64,000 nucleotides of DNA, from the NCBI GenBank assembly GCA_051000345.1, contig JBPCOJ010000046.1, positions 1 through 64,000 of the forward strand, given 5' to 3'. A program made the position numbers and the translations under genes. Below, piece by piece: positions 53,501 through 62,480 of the stretch. How positions within the stretch are numbered: position 1 is the first letter of the stretch; every line of letters starts with the position of its first letter. Origin of the DNA: JBHENC01 sp051000345. GTDB taxonomy: Bacteria > Acidobacteriota > Blastocatellia > Pyrinomonadales > Pyrinomonadaceae. Under the pieces are notes generated by a model, which was given only the letters and a program-made list of their open reading frames with translations, was not told where the DNA came from and did no database searches.

Positions 53501-54319
53501 AGGCCACAACTCTGTATCGGTCTTACCGATGACTTGCTGTGCGCTTGTGTTGAAGAGACGCGCGAACGATTGATTGATGTAAACGAAGCGTCCGTTCTCG
53601 TCCTTCATAAACGCCACTGCCGGATTGTTGTCCATAAACGCCGTGAAGCGTGCCTGCGATTCGCGTAAGGCGTCTTCTGCCAGCTTCAGCTTTCTAAAGT
53701 CGTTTTTGATAATGTAGAAGCCGACGGGCAAGAGCGCGAGAACGGTCAGCGCAAGCATGGAGAGCGTCACGATTGTGTTGCGTGCGCTGGCTTCCGATTC
53801 CGCTTCCCGGAGTTTCAATAAACGGCGTTCTTCCGTCTCCATCTCGGCGGTAAGCTTGCGAATATCATCCATCACGCGCTTTCCGTATCCGGTCAGGACG
53901 ATTTCCTGCGCGGCTTCAAAGCCGCTCTCCCGCCGCGCTGTGATGGCCTTATCGATGTGTTTGAGCTTGTCGGAAACGAGCGGTTTGAGCAACGCGAGAC
54001 GGCGCTGCTGGTTTGGATTGTCAATCGTCAGCCGCTGCAATCTTTCGAGGTCAGCGTCGATCTCGGAGATGGCTGCGGTATACGGCTCCAGGAAAATCTC
54101 CTTGCCGGTTAAGATGTACCCGCGCTGTCCCGTCTCGGCGTCCACCATCGCGGACTGCGTGTCGGTAAGCGCCACCAAAACATCCTGTGTGTGAGTTACA
54201 AGGCGATAGTTCGCAATCATTCTCACCGTGTTGTGATAAGAGACCGCGCTAATCAATACAAGCACCGCGAGAACCAGCGCAAAGGTAATGACGATCTTCT
54301 TCTCTATATTCATTTTCAT
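50519..54319 (-). CDS. CHASE3 hybrid histidine kinase with two receivers and HPt
   Basis: The 1266-residue membrane kinase contains TM1 (9-28), a CHASE3 sensor (about 40-180) and TM2 (about 188-207). Three PAS domains (about 220-600) come next, then HisKA with phospho-His622 (SHEIRTPMNG) and a HATPase (about 730-850). Two receivers (LAILDLMMPG and IVLMDCQMPE) precede a C-terminal HPt with AHSLKGSSGNLG. It contains a complete His-Asp-His relay, so phosphate can be passed to separate receivers such as those in the two genes immediately downstream. Confidence 0.95.
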   Translation of the reverse strand: MKMNIEKKIVITFALVLAVLVLISAVSYHNTVRMIANYRLVTHTQDVLVALTDTQSAMVDAETGQRGYILTGKEIFLEPYTAAISEIDADLERLQRLTIDNPNQQRRLALLKPLVSDKLKHIDKAITARRESGFEAAQEIVLTGYGKRVMDDIRKLTAEMETEERRLLKLREAESEASARNTIVTLSMLALTVLALLPVGFYIIKNDFRKLKLAEDALRESQARFTAFMDNNPAVAFMKDENGRFVYINQSFARLFNTSAQQVIGKTDTELWPEDVARQVMENDRLVLTTNRPSELMERVPTPDGSAQYWLSCKFPVREASGRTFLGGVAIDITERKQAEEALRQADQRYQRIFESAVTGIYQTTIEGQYITANPMLARTLGFESLEEMMRDVDDLGHQFYVDASRRDEFSRLIRQHGVVTGFESEVYRRDGSVIRVSEHAVAIRDTEGAIVAYQGTMIDITERKQAEAALQQSEERFRSVAQSANDAIIAADSKGNILSWNNGARKIFGYTEEEALAQPLTILMPEKYRGMHTAGIARHVATGEAHVIGNTVELTGLRRDGSEFPIELSLSAWKIGQENFYSSIVRDITERKRIEEELERTRDAALESARLKSEFLANMSHEIRTPMNGVIGMTGLLLDTELNDEQQDYAETIRSSADSLLTVINDILDFSKIEAGKLQFETIDFDLHNAVEGSMELLAERAHAKKIELASLVEDDVPEGLRGDPGRLRQVLTNLLGNAVKFTEHGEVVLRVTKEQESDSHVTARFSISDTGIGISKQAQRSLFQAFVQADGSTTRKYGGTGLGLAISKQLVEMMNGEIGVESEEGRGSTFWFTARFEKHPAGVVHPPVKVRLENMRVLIVDDNATNRRILMHQVSSWGMIGDEVESGAAALESLRSAAREGAPYNLAILDLMMPGMDGFELARHIKQDAEIASARLVLLTSFGQRGHGATAREAGIAAYLTKPVRQSQLFDCLATVTGEAVAMVEETTQPAKMVTRHTIKEAGDHVHKRILVAEDNPVNQKVALRQLEKLGYSADVVANGREAIDALDAIPYHIVLMDCQMPEMDGYEATAAIRRREGSARHTIIIAMTANARQGDREKCLAAGMDDYVGKPVKPDELQQALQRWIRMETPPSKNVSSRHVKAATEDSVDLSVLDGFKELQAEGAPDLIAELIGLYITDTESRLAEMHAALNEHDTRKLRRAAHSLKGSSGNLGIRRMASLCSGLEQKLDSDAFEEVALILIQLEAEFELVRQALENARQTVSL

Positions 54320-54407
54320 GGATGAATGATTTGCGTGTATCCCGAAGCGAACGATTCAGGAAACGAGGCCGACGTGAAGGCCGATGTATAAGCCGCTGCG
54401 CTTTGCT

Positions 54408-54863
54408 TCAATCGAGCAGGGTCAGTTCTCTTATATCTTCGAGCCGCGCAAGCAGACGGCGGTTACTCATCTCGAGTTCGTGATGCGCTTTGTTCGTTTC
54501 AAAGTGTTCGAGAGCGCGGCTGACGGTCAGACGTAACTCATCATTGCTCCACGGCTTCGTGACATACTTGTAAACCACATTGCTATTGATCGCTTCCACC
54601 AGCGCTTCCATATCCGTATAGCCGGTGAGAATCATGCGCACCATGTGCGGCCTGACGGTTGCAGTGCGCTTTAACAGGTCGATGCCGGACATCTCCGGCA
54701 TACGCTGATCCGTCATGATGAGCGCGACATCGTGTTGTTCGAGCAAGGTCAAGGCGTCCGCTCCCGACTCAGCCGTGAGCACCTGATAGTCGTGGCGGAA
54801 AAGTCTTTCGAGCACGTGCAAATTGGCGGGTTCGTCATCGACGATCATGATTTTATAAGGCAT
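54408..54863 (-). CDS. single-domain-type response regulator
   Basis: The 151-residue protein has a receiver domain (Asp9-Asp10, phosphoacceptor Asp52 in MTDQRMPEMSG, Lys103 in YVTKPW) and a short helical tail of about 35 residues. The DQRMP/KYVTKPW style is typical of receivers attached to HD-GYP domains, but no such domain is present. It sits between two kinases and probably shuttles phosphate or acts by protein contact. Confidence 0.88.
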   Translation of the reverse strand: MPYKIMIVDDEPANLHVLERLFRHDYQVLTAESGADALTLLEQHDVALIMTDQRMPEMSGIDLLKRTATVRPHMVRMILTGYTDMEALVEAINSNVVYKYVTKPWSNDELRLTVSRALEHFETNKAHHELEMSNRRLLARLEDIRELTLLD

Positions 54864-54900
54864 CGAATTAGCTCCATTTCTCTTTGTGGTAAAAGTGCGA

Positions 54901-56235
54901 TCAGGTATTTTCGGCGCGATGCTTGGCGTTAATCGGGATGGTCACGGTAAACGTCGTGCCAAAATCCCGGCGGCTATCAACCGTGATGAAGCCGCCGTGA
55001 CGCTCGATAATGCCATAGGTAATGGACAGGCCAAGCCCCGTGCCGACGCCGATAGGCTTGGTGGTAAAGAACGGATCGAAGATTTTCTTCAAATGTTCGG
55101 GCGCGATGCCGCTTCCCGTGTCGCTGATGGATACGACGGCTGTCTCATTTTCCAGCCGTGTCTTAATACATACTTTACCATTGCTCGGCGTCGCCTGCGC
55201 TGCGTTGACAAGCAGATTCATCCATACTTGATTGAGCTGTCCGGCGTAGCAATCCACCGGCGGCAAGTCGGCGTAGTCGCGCTCCAGCGTGAGACGGTCG
55301 GAGCCGTAATACTGCGACAGCAAGCGAATGGTCGACTCGATGCCTTCATGTAAATCGACTTTTTTGAATTCGGCTTCGTCCAGATGCGAGAAGAGGCGCA
55401 GATTCTGCACAATATCGCGTATGCGCACGGCTCCATCGTGGCAATCGGCGATGATGGAGCGAACATCCTCAAGCGTGTGTTGATAGTCGATCTCCTTCTT
55501 GACGGCATCTATCCGGGCGGCGAGGGCGGGCGGCAATTCCGCATCGTCGTAAGCCTTAAGAAGGCGCTCGATTCCGGCAGTGCATTCCTTCAGAATTTCC
55601 ATGTTGCTGTAAATGAATCCGGCAGGGTTATTGAGTTCGTGCGCGACGCCTGCGGCGAGTTGTCCGAGCGATGCCATTTTCTCGCCGTGAACCATCTGCG
55701 CCTGCAAGCGTTCGAGTTCGGCTTTGCGGCGCGCGAGTTCGGCGTTGTGTGCTTCTAGTTCCTGTTTGTAGCGCCGCGCATCGCGCAAGAGCGCGCGTTT
55801 CTCCAGAGCGCGTTCGACGCTTAGTTCGAGCACGTCCAGATCGCAGGGTTTGATTAGATAATCGAAGGCTCCGAGACGCACGGCGTCCAGCACGCGCTGT
55901 GTGCGGTCAACGCCCGAAGCCATGATGACTGCGGTATCCGGGAACTGCTCTGTGATGCGCCGCAAAAGTTCGACGCCGCTCAGTCCGGGCATTTGCACAT
56001 CCGAGATAACGAGCGCAAAGGTTTCGCCCGCGAGCAGCGCCAGAGCTTCCTGCGCGCCCGCCGCCGTCGCGCACGAATAGCGTTCCCCCAAACAACTGGC
56101 GAACAGATTGCGTATCGGCTCTTCATCATCGACGATGAGAATGCGCCTGTCGCTTTCATCTATGGACGTGGGTTCGATGAAGAACACATCGGCGAATGCT
56201 TTATCTTGGATGGTGTCGGTCATAACGGGTTTCAT
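54901..56235 (-). CDS. REC-HisKA-HATPase histidine kinase
   Basis: From ATG 56235 the product is about 444 residues (ATG 56223 is an alternative). An N-terminal receiver (VISDVQMPG, Lys in YLIKPC) is followed by a coiled linker. A HisKA-type domain has GVAHELNNPAGFIYSN, and a HATPase carries NAAQATP, DTGSGI and GVGTGLGLSIT. It is soluble with no separate sensor domain, so input is probably phosphorylation of its own receiver. It is co-directional with, and 37 bp upstream of, the single-domain receiver. Confidence 0.92.
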   Translation of the reverse strand: MKPVMTDTIQDKAFADVFFIEPTSIDESDRRILIVDDEEPIRNLFASCLGERYSCATAAGAQEALALLAGETFALVISDVQMPGLSGVELLRRITEQFPDTAVIMASGVDRTQRVLDAVRLGAFDYLIKPCDLDVLELSVERALEKRALLRDARRYKQELEAHNAELARRKAELERLQAQMVHGEKMASLGQLAAGVAHELNNPAGFIYSNMEILKECTAGIERLLKAYDDAELPPALAARIDAVKKEIDYQHTLEDVRSIIADCHDGAVRIRDIVQNLRLFSHLDEAEFKKVDLHEGIESTIRLLSQYYGSDRLTLERDYADLPPVDCYAGQLNQVWMNLLVNAAQATPSNGKVCIKTRLENETAVVSISDTGSGIAPEHLKKIFDPFFTTKPIGVGTGLGLSITYGIIERHGGFITVDSRRDFGTTFTVTIPINAKHRAENT

Positions 56236-56314
56236 TGACAAAAATTTGCGAACAGGAAATCAGTTGAATTCAAAGCGATATGCAAGGCAGTTCGCGCACT
56301 CGAAGGCCGCGCCG

Positions 56315-58174
56315 TCAGGCGTATTCTAAAGCAGATGTCCCGCGCGCAGAAGATTGGCTTTCCCGTAAAAGAGTTTCAAAGACTTCGGCTGTCACCGGCT
56401 TGCTGAACAAATAGCCCTGCACCTCGTCGCACCTGAGCAAGCGAAGCAAATTGAACTGCTCTTCGGTTTCGACGCCTTCGGCAATGGCTTGCAAATTCAA
56501 GCTGTGCGCGAGCGTGATAATCGCCATCACAATCGCCGCGTCGTTCGGGTCTGTGTTCATGTCGCGCACAAATGTTTGATCTATTTTCAAGACGTCAATC
56601 GGCAAATGTTTGAGATACGAAAGCGACGAATAGCCGGAGCCGAAGTCGTCAATCGAGATTCTGATGCCGAGTGCGCGCAAGCGATTGAGCGTTTCGACGG
56701 CGTGCGCGGCGTCCTTCATCATAGAGCTTTCGGTCAATTCGAGTTCGAGGCATTCGGGCGCGAGTCCTGTTTCCGAAAGCGTGCGTTCGATCATCTCCAC
56801 CAAATCAACTTGCCGGAACTGGCGCAGCGAAAGATTGACGGACACGCGCAAGCGTTCAAGCCCCGCGTCCTGCCATGCTTTGTTTTGCGCGCAGGCCGTG
56901 TACAAGACCCATTCGCCGAGCGGCGCAATGAGTCCCGTTTCTTCGGCGAGCGGAATAAACTCTGCGGGCGATACCAAACCCAATTCAGGGTGTTGCCAGC
57001 GCACGAGCGCCTCCATGCCGACGATTCGCTTGCCGAGCGTTTCGATTTTCGGCTGGTAGTGAACGATGAATTCCTTTTGCTCCAGCGCCCGCCGCAAATC
57101 ATTTTCCAGCCGGAGACGCTTGAGCGCGCGCTCGTTCATGTCCGCCGTGTAGAATTGATAATCGTCGCCGCCGCCCTGCCGCGTGCGAAACAGCGCGGCG
57201 CTCGAATTCTTCAACATAGTTTGCCCGTCCTCGCCGTCCTCTGGATAAATACTGATTCCGATGCTCGTCGTCACGAATAGTTCATGCCCGTCGATATTGA
57301 ACGCGGGCTTGAGCGTTTGCCGGATTCTTCCGGCAATTTTCGCCGCGTCTTCCGCGCCTGTGACTTGCTTTAGCAGCAGGGCAAATTCTTCGCCGCCGAA
57401 ATACGCGACCGTATCGTGCTTGGAAACGCAGCCGGTCAAACGCCCCGCGACGGCTTGCAGCAATTGGTCGCCGAGCGCATAACCGAGCGTCTCTGTAATC
57501 TTCTGAAAGCGGTCAAGCGACAATAGCAGCGTCGAGACTTGCCAACGGCTGCTGCGCGCGCCGGACAATTCGTGAGCAAGGCGATCCTTGAAGAGAGTCT
57601 GATTCGGCAAGCCGGTCAGAGCATCGTAGAATTCCATGTGAATCGCTTTTTCCTCGGCGCGCTGTCTCTCTGAAATTTGCCTTTGCAGTTCGATATTCGC
57701 GCGCCGGAGTTCCACCGTTCGCGCGTCAACTAATGCCTCCAGATGATTTTCGTAAAGGCGTTTCGCCACGCGCAGCGCATGGTGTTCGAGCGCACGCCGC
57801 ACAACCACTTCGACATGTGGAAAAGTGAATGGCTTGGTGATGTAGTCGAATGCCCCGGCGCGCATCGCCGTAATCGCGCTCTCAATCGTTCCTTCGCCGC
57901 TAATCATTATCACGACTGTATCGGGCGCGCGTTCGAGCGCCTGTGGCAACATCTCCAAGCCGCTGATGCCGCCCATCAGAATGTCTGTCAAGACAAGATC
58001 GAACTGTTCTGCGCCGAGCCGCGCCAACGCTTCTTCGGCAGAGCCGACTTCCACGCAATCGTAATGATCGCTCAATAATGCGGCTAATAACTCTCTGATC
58101 GGTGGCTCGTCGTCGGCAATAAGAATGCGCGCTTTTTTGTTGTTGTTCTCAAACATACTTCGTGCTTCCTCCAT
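56315..58174 (-). CDS. REC-GGDEF-EAL protein, probable c-di-GMP phosphodiesterase
   Basis: From ATG 58174 (GGAG 5 nt upstream) the product is 619 residues. The receiver is intact (Asp64). The GGDEF domain keeps GGEEF (260-264) but has lost the first metal Asp (Ser219 in LLSLDRF) and the guanine-binding Asn (Thr227), so it is probably catalytically dead and may bind GTP as a regulator. The EAL domain is complete (EALVRW, NLSLRQF, ELTESS, DDFGSGYSSL, KIDQTFV, EGVET). Net activity is expected to be c-di-GMP degradation. Confidence 0.92.
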   Translation of the reverse strand: MEEARSMFENNNKKARILIADDEPPIRELLAALLSDHYDCVEVGSAEEALARLGAEQFDLVLTDILMGGISGLEMLPQALERAPDTVVIMISGEGTIESAITAMRAGAFDYITKPFTFPHVEVVVRRALEHHALRVAKRLYENHLEALVDARTVELRRANIELQRQISERQRAEEKAIHMEFYDALTGLPNQTLFKDRLAHELSGARSSRWQVSTLLLSLDRFQKITETLGYALGDQLLQAVAGRLTGCVSKHDTVAYFGGEEFALLLKQVTGAEDAAKIAGRIRQTLKPAFNIDGHELFVTTSIGISIYPEDGEDGQTMLKNSSAALFRTRQGGGDDYQFYTADMNERALKRLRLENDLRRALEQKEFIVHYQPKIETLGKRIVGMEALVRWQHPELGLVSPAEFIPLAEETGLIAPLGEWVLYTACAQNKAWQDAGLERLRVSVNLSLRQFRQVDLVEMIERTLSETGLAPECLELELTESSMMKDAAHAVETLNRLRALGIRISIDDFGSGYSSLSYLKHLPIDVLKIDQTFVRDMNTDPNDAAIVMAIITLAHSLNLQAIAEGVETEEQFNLLRLLRCDEVQGYLFSKPVTAEVFETLLRESQSSARGTSALEYA

Positions 58175-58238
58175 AGTTACTCCAGCGTTCGGTTCAGCCA
58201 CTGAATATCGTGTGTCGCCGGGTGTCGCAGGCAAGCGA

Positions 58239-61200
58239 TTACGGATTAATTGATCGTCGTTTCTCATCCAGAGCATCCGCTTGCTCGATTATTTTTTCGT
58301 GTATCTTTCGCGGCGCGTCGAGCACCTCGCGCACTTTGCGCGCAACCGAATCAGGCGTAAACGGCTTTTCGAGAAATGCGACGCCCGCATCCAGCACGCC
58401 ATGATGAATAATCGCTTCATCCGTGTAGCCGGACATATAAAGCACTTTCATTTCCGGCAGTAACCCGGCAACGCGCTCGACTACCTCGCGCCCGTTCATT
58501 CCCGGCATTACTACGTCCGTCAGTATCAGATGAATCTCTTTCTTGTAATTACGGCAAAGTTGCAGCGCTTCTTCGCCGCCGCTTGCCAGCAGCACGTTGT
58601 ACCCGTCAACCTCCAGCACTTCACGCAAAAGTTCGCGCACGGCTGCTTCATCTTCGACGAGTAGAATCGTCTCCGTGCCTCGCGGAAGGGCGGCGCGCGG
58701 CTCGACTTTTTCGATCACCTCCGCCGCCTTGTGTATACATGGGAGATAAATCTTGAAGGTCGTGCCGCGCCCGATTTCCGAGTAGACCCAGATATTACCG
58801 CCAGACTGTTTGACGATGCCGTATACGGTTGCCAGCCCTAATCCAGTGCCTTTGCCCGCCTCTTTGGTCGTGAAAAACGGCTCGAAGATTTGCGCTTGCG
58901 TGGCGGCGTCCATGCCGCATCCCGTATCGCTGACGGCGAGCATGACATATGATCCGGATGGAACGTCCGGGTGCTGCCGCGCGTAGTCTTCGGATAGCTC
59001 GACGTTGGTTGTCTTGATCGTCAACTTGCCGCCGTCGGGCATCGCATCGCGGGCATTGACCGCCAGATTCATCAAGACCTGCTCGAGTTGCCCTGCGTCC
59101 GCTTCGATGTGCTTCAAATCGGGATCGAGCACGGTCAGGATATTGACGTCCTCGCCGATCACGCGCTGAAGTATCTTGCTTATGTCCGTGACGACGTTGT
59201 TTAAGTCGAGCACCTTCGGTTGCAGGATTTGCTTGCGGCTGAAGGCGAGAAGCTGGCGCGTCAAGGCGGCGGCGCGCTCTCCTGCCTTTTTGATTTCCGT
59301 GACATTGCGATGCAGGGAATTGTCCGGCGCGAGGCAGCGCAGCGTCAGTTCGCTGTAGCCGTTAATCGCCGTCAGCAGATTATTGAAATCGTGGGCGATG
59401 CCGCCCGCCAGACGCCCGACTGCTTCGAGCTTTTGCGACTGGCGAAGCTGCTCCTCGCTGCGACGCAAAGCTTCTTCCGCGAGCTTTTGAGTGTTTATGT
59501 CCGTGCTCGTTCCAAACCACTTGATGATCTTGCCCTCTGCGTCGCGTCCGGCTGTTGCGCGCCCCAAATGCCAACGGTATTCGCCGTCCGCCCTTCTCAA
59601 TCGAAATTCCACTTCATAGCATTCGCCCGTTTGAAGCGACCTCGTCCAACGCTCGACACACATCGGCAGATCGTCGGGATGAATTACATTTTGCCATCCC
59701 TCACCTAATATTTGCTCCGTCATCGCCCCGAAGTATTCGAGTGTTCGTCCGTTTACGTAATCGAGATTGCCGTCCGGCTGCGCCGTCCAGACTTGATGCA
59801 AAATACCATCGCTGAGGAAGCGATAACGCTGCTCGCTCTCCCGCAATGCTTTTTCCGCGCGCTTGCGTTCCGTGATGTCGCGTATGGCAGTCGTGATGTA
59901 AGTTTTGCCCGCCACAACAGAGGTCGAAACTGCGCCTTCGACGCGGAGCAGCGAGCCGTCCTTACGCTTCGCGGTAAATTCATAAACGCTCGGCGGAGTC
60001 TCTCCGCGCAGGCGTGCCTCGCCGTACTTATTCATGCGCGCGGCATCAGCAGGCACTACTAGCGCAGAAATGCAAGTGCCGACTAATTCTTCCGGCGCAG
60101 CGTATCCGAGCATCTGCGTGTAGGCTTTATTGACATAGACAACACACCCATTGTCCTCGACGAGGATGCCGTCGCGCGATGCGTCAAAGATTGTGCGCAG
60201 CCGCTCTTCACTTTGCTTGAGCTTCTGCTCTACCTGTTTGCGCTCTGTGTTGTCTTGAATTTGAGAAACGAGATAGAGCGGCTGATCTTGCTCATCCCGT
60301 ACCAGCGAAGCGCTCGTCAGCGCCCAAATAACGTCGCCGTTTTTGCGAATATAACGCTTCTCGATTTGAGCGGTTTTCAACTCGCCCGCCAGCATCCGGC
60401 TCTTTAGCTCCAGACTGGCATCTAGATCGTCCGGGTGCGTCGTCGCCCGAAAGTCCATTCCCAGCAGTTCTTCCTCCGTGTAGCCGAGAAGTTCGCAGAG
60501 CGAAGGATTGACTTGCCTCCAGCGTCCATCGGGCGAGAGCAGCGCGATGCCGATGGGAGTCTGATCGAAGGCGCTGTGAAATCGCGCTTCGCTCTGCTGT
60601 AGGGCTTCCCGCGCGCGGCCTCGCTCAGTGGCTTCTTCTTTCAGCAAGGCATTCGCCAATCGCAGCGCAGCCGTTCGCTGTTCTATCTGCTGTTCCAATC
60701 CGGCATGCACAAGGCGCAAGTCTTCTTCCGCTTGTTTGCGCGCAGTGATGTCGCGCGTAAAGCATCTGGTGTGAACGAACTCGCCGTCCTCACGGTAGAC
60801 GTTCGAGTTGATGTGAACGTGCTTGATCGAACCGTCCTTGCAGCGCAGGCGCGCTTCGTAGTCGCGCAGTTCTTCGTTGGCGGTCAATCGTCCGAGGATG
60901 TCGTCAATCACTTCGCGGTCAGCATGGAATTCTGCAATGTGACGCCCGATGTATTCTTCCGGCGCGTACCCGAGCAATTCCAACTCCGTCTTGTTCGCCC
61001 ATATAACGATGCCGTCCGCGCCGACCCAGTGAAGCCCGATGGTCGCATTGTCAACGAAGTCGGCAAGCTTGCGCTCGCGCTGACGCAAGCAGTCAATCGC
61101 GTTATCGCTCGTCCGGCGCGCCGCTCTCTTTTCGAGCGCGTTCGATACGGCGGCGGGCAGTCGCTCTAAATTCGTCTTCGGGATGTAGTCATACGCGCCT

Positions 61201-61496
61201 TCCTTCATACATTCGACGGCGATTTCATTCGTCCATGAGCCGGTGACGAAAATGAACGGCACGCTGAGATTGCGTTCCTTGAGCAGGCGCAGGGCATCGA
61301 GTCCGTTGAACTGCGGCAGCATGTAAGTCGATAGAATTATGTCGGGCGTAAAGTTTGCGACGGCTTCGAGGAACGCTTCTCTCGTTTCGACACGCTTGGA
61401 CACGAAGCTGCCGCCTGCCGCGCGCAATTGCTTTTCTAACAACTGCACATCGGCCATGACATCTTCGAGGATGAGAATATGAGGCTTATCGTTCAT
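58239..61496 (-). CDS. soluble hybrid histidine kinase REC-PAS4-HisKA-HATPase-REC
   Basis: From ATG 61496 (AAGGAAC upstream) the product is 1085 residues. The N-terminal receiver has Thr57 where the phosphoacceptor Asp should be (ILSTYMLPQFNG), although Glu11-Asp12 and Lys107 are kept. Four PAS domains follow (about 140-650), then HisKA (GIAHDFNNLLTAI), a HATPase (NARDAMP, DTGCGM, GKGTGLGLATV) and a C-terminal receiver with intact Asp (LILTDVVMPG). No membrane segments are present. It heads the run of co-directional genes down to 48,531. Confidence 0.94.
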   Translation of the reverse strand: MNDKPHILILEDVMADVQLLEKQLRAAGGSFVSKRVETREAFLEAVANFTPDIILSTYMLPQFNGLDALRLLKERNLSVPFIFVTGSWTNEIAVECMKEGAYDYIPKTNLERLPAAVSNALEKRAARRTSDNAIDCLRQRERKLADFVDNATIGLHWVGADGIVIWANKTELELLGYAPEEYIGRHIAEFHADREVIDDILGRLTANEELRDYEARLRCKDGSIKHVHINSNVYREDGEFVHTRCFTRDITARKQAEEDLRLVHAGLEQQIEQRTAALRLANALLKEEATERGRAREALQQSEARFHSAFDQTPIGIALLSPDGRWRQVNPSLCELLGYTEEELLGMDFRATTHPDDLDASLELKSRMLAGELKTAQIEKRYIRKNGDVIWALTSASLVRDEQDQPLYLVSQIQDNTERKQVEQKLKQSEERLRTIFDASRDGILVEDNGCVVYVNKAYTQMLGYAAPEELVGTCISALVVPADAARMNKYGEARLRGETPPSVYEFTAKRKDGSLLRVEGAVSTSVVAGKTYITTAIRDITERKRAEKALRESEQRYRFLSDGILHQVWTAQPDGNLDYVNGRTLEYFGAMTEQILGEGWQNVIHPDDLPMCVERWTRSLQTGECYEVEFRLRRADGEYRWHLGRATAGRDAEGKIIKWFGTSTDINTQKLAEEALRRSEEQLRQSQKLEAVGRLAGGIAHDFNNLLTAINGYSELTLRCLAPDNSLHRNVTEIKKAGERAAALTRQLLAFSRKQILQPKVLDLNNVVTDISKILQRVIGEDVNILTVLDPDLKHIEADAGQLEQVLMNLAVNARDAMPDGGKLTIKTTNVELSEDYARQHPDVPSGSYVMLAVSDTGCGMDAATQAQIFEPFFTTKEAGKGTGLGLATVYGIVKQSGGNIWVYSEIGRGTTFKIYLPCIHKAAEVIEKVEPRAALPRGTETILLVEDEAAVRELLREVLEVDGYNVLLASGGEEALQLCRNYKKEIHLILTDVVMPGMNGREVVERVAGLLPEMKVLYMSGYTDEAIIHHGVLDAGVAFLEKPFTPDSVARKVREVLDAPRKIHEKIIEQADALDEKRRSINP

Positions 61497-61823
61497 TACC
61501 TGTTCCTTAACTCGTATCACTGCGGCTCGCTGTTGCCGCGAAAGCCTTTGGCTGTTGAGGCACGCAACAAGGCATCGAGACGTTGTGCGCTTGTATCTCC
61601 GCACATCCTATAGTTCGACGAAGCCTTTACCGCCGGATGCGGGAGCGCTCGGGTATTGCCGCGCAGAGCGGCTTACTCAACATGTTATTTATCGCACGCT
61701 TGACGGGAAGGAATCTATCAGGAGAGATAATGACTATCAGGGAACTCCCTGATACGATTTACAGGAAGTCGGCGGCACGGGACTTGATTGATTTGTTAAG
61801 GAATATGAGGGAACTTGCTGTAG
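61497..61823. promoter_or_regulatory. intergenic region with perfect 20-bp palindrome (candidate operator)
   Basis: TATCAGGGA-AC-TCCCTGATA (61735-61754) is a perfect inverted repeat. A further half-site CTATCAGGA lies 20 bp to its left (from about 61716). It sits 70 bp beyond the stop of the NarL-type regulator and about 240 bp upstream of the hybrid kinase start. NarL-type dimers bind such inverted repeats, so autoregulation or control of the kinase gene is plausible. A terminator hairpin is the alternative. The remaining sequence shows no convincing gene. Confidence 0.5.
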
Positions 61824-62480
61824 CTAAGTGTCTTGCAGCCATCCTTGGCCCAAAGCGTAGCGGACGATCTCGGCGCGGCTGTGGAGACCGAGTTTTTCCA
61901 TGAAATTAGTTTTATGCGATTCCACGGTTTTAACGCTGATGTCTAGACTCGCGGCGATTTCCTTGTTGATGTAGCCTTGCGCGACGAGACGCAGCACTTC
62001 TTCCTCGCGCCCTGTCAAGGCTCCGCTGCGCGCGCTCTGCTTCGTTGACTTTTGGCGAATATAATTGCTGACGACCTTATCCGCCACCGCCGGATCGAGA
62101 TACGCGCCGCCGCCGACGACCACGCGAATGGCCTTAATCAATTCTTCGGCGGCGGCGATTTTGAGCACATAGCCCGACGCGCCCGCCTGCAACATTTGAC
62201 CGATGTAGCCTTTGTCTTCGTGCGCGGTAAGCGCCAGCACCTTCGTTTCAGGGCGATCCTTCTTGAGCCGCTCGGTTGCCTTCGCGCCGTTCAGCTTCGG
62301 CATCGAAACATCCATCAAAACGACGTCCGGCTGAAGCTCCTTCGCCTGCTGCCAAGCCATTTGGCCGTCGCCCGCTTCGCCGACGACTTCCATGTCGGCT
62401 TCGGCGTTAATCAATCCCTTCAATCCGTCGCGGATGATTTGATGATCGTCAACAATCAGGATGCGCAGCTTATCCGTCAC
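61824..62480 (-). CDS. NarL/LuxR-type response regulator
   Basis: The 218-residue regulator has a receiver (Asp11-Asp12, phosphoacceptor Asp57, Lys in YVLK). A LuxR-type helix-turn-helix follows at about 150-215 (LTGREEEVLRLVAQGYINKEIAASLDI then KTVESHKTNFMEKLGLHSR, written here in two pieces). Its start overlaps the stop of the upstream HisKA_3 kinase by 4 bp (ATGA), which identifies the cognate pair. It is the only DNA-binding protein in the 48.5-64 kb array. Confidence 0.95.
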   Translation of the reverse strand: MTDKLRILIVDDHQIIRDGLKGLINAEADMEVVGEAGDGQMAWQQAKELQPDVVLMDVSMPKLNGAKATERLKKDRPETKVLALTAHEDKGYIGQMLQAGASGYVLKIAAAEELIKAIRVVVGGGAYLDPAVADKVVSNYIRQKSTKQSARSGALTGREEEVLRLVAQGYINKEIAASLDISVKTVESHKTNFMEKLGLHSRAEIVRYALGQGWLQDT

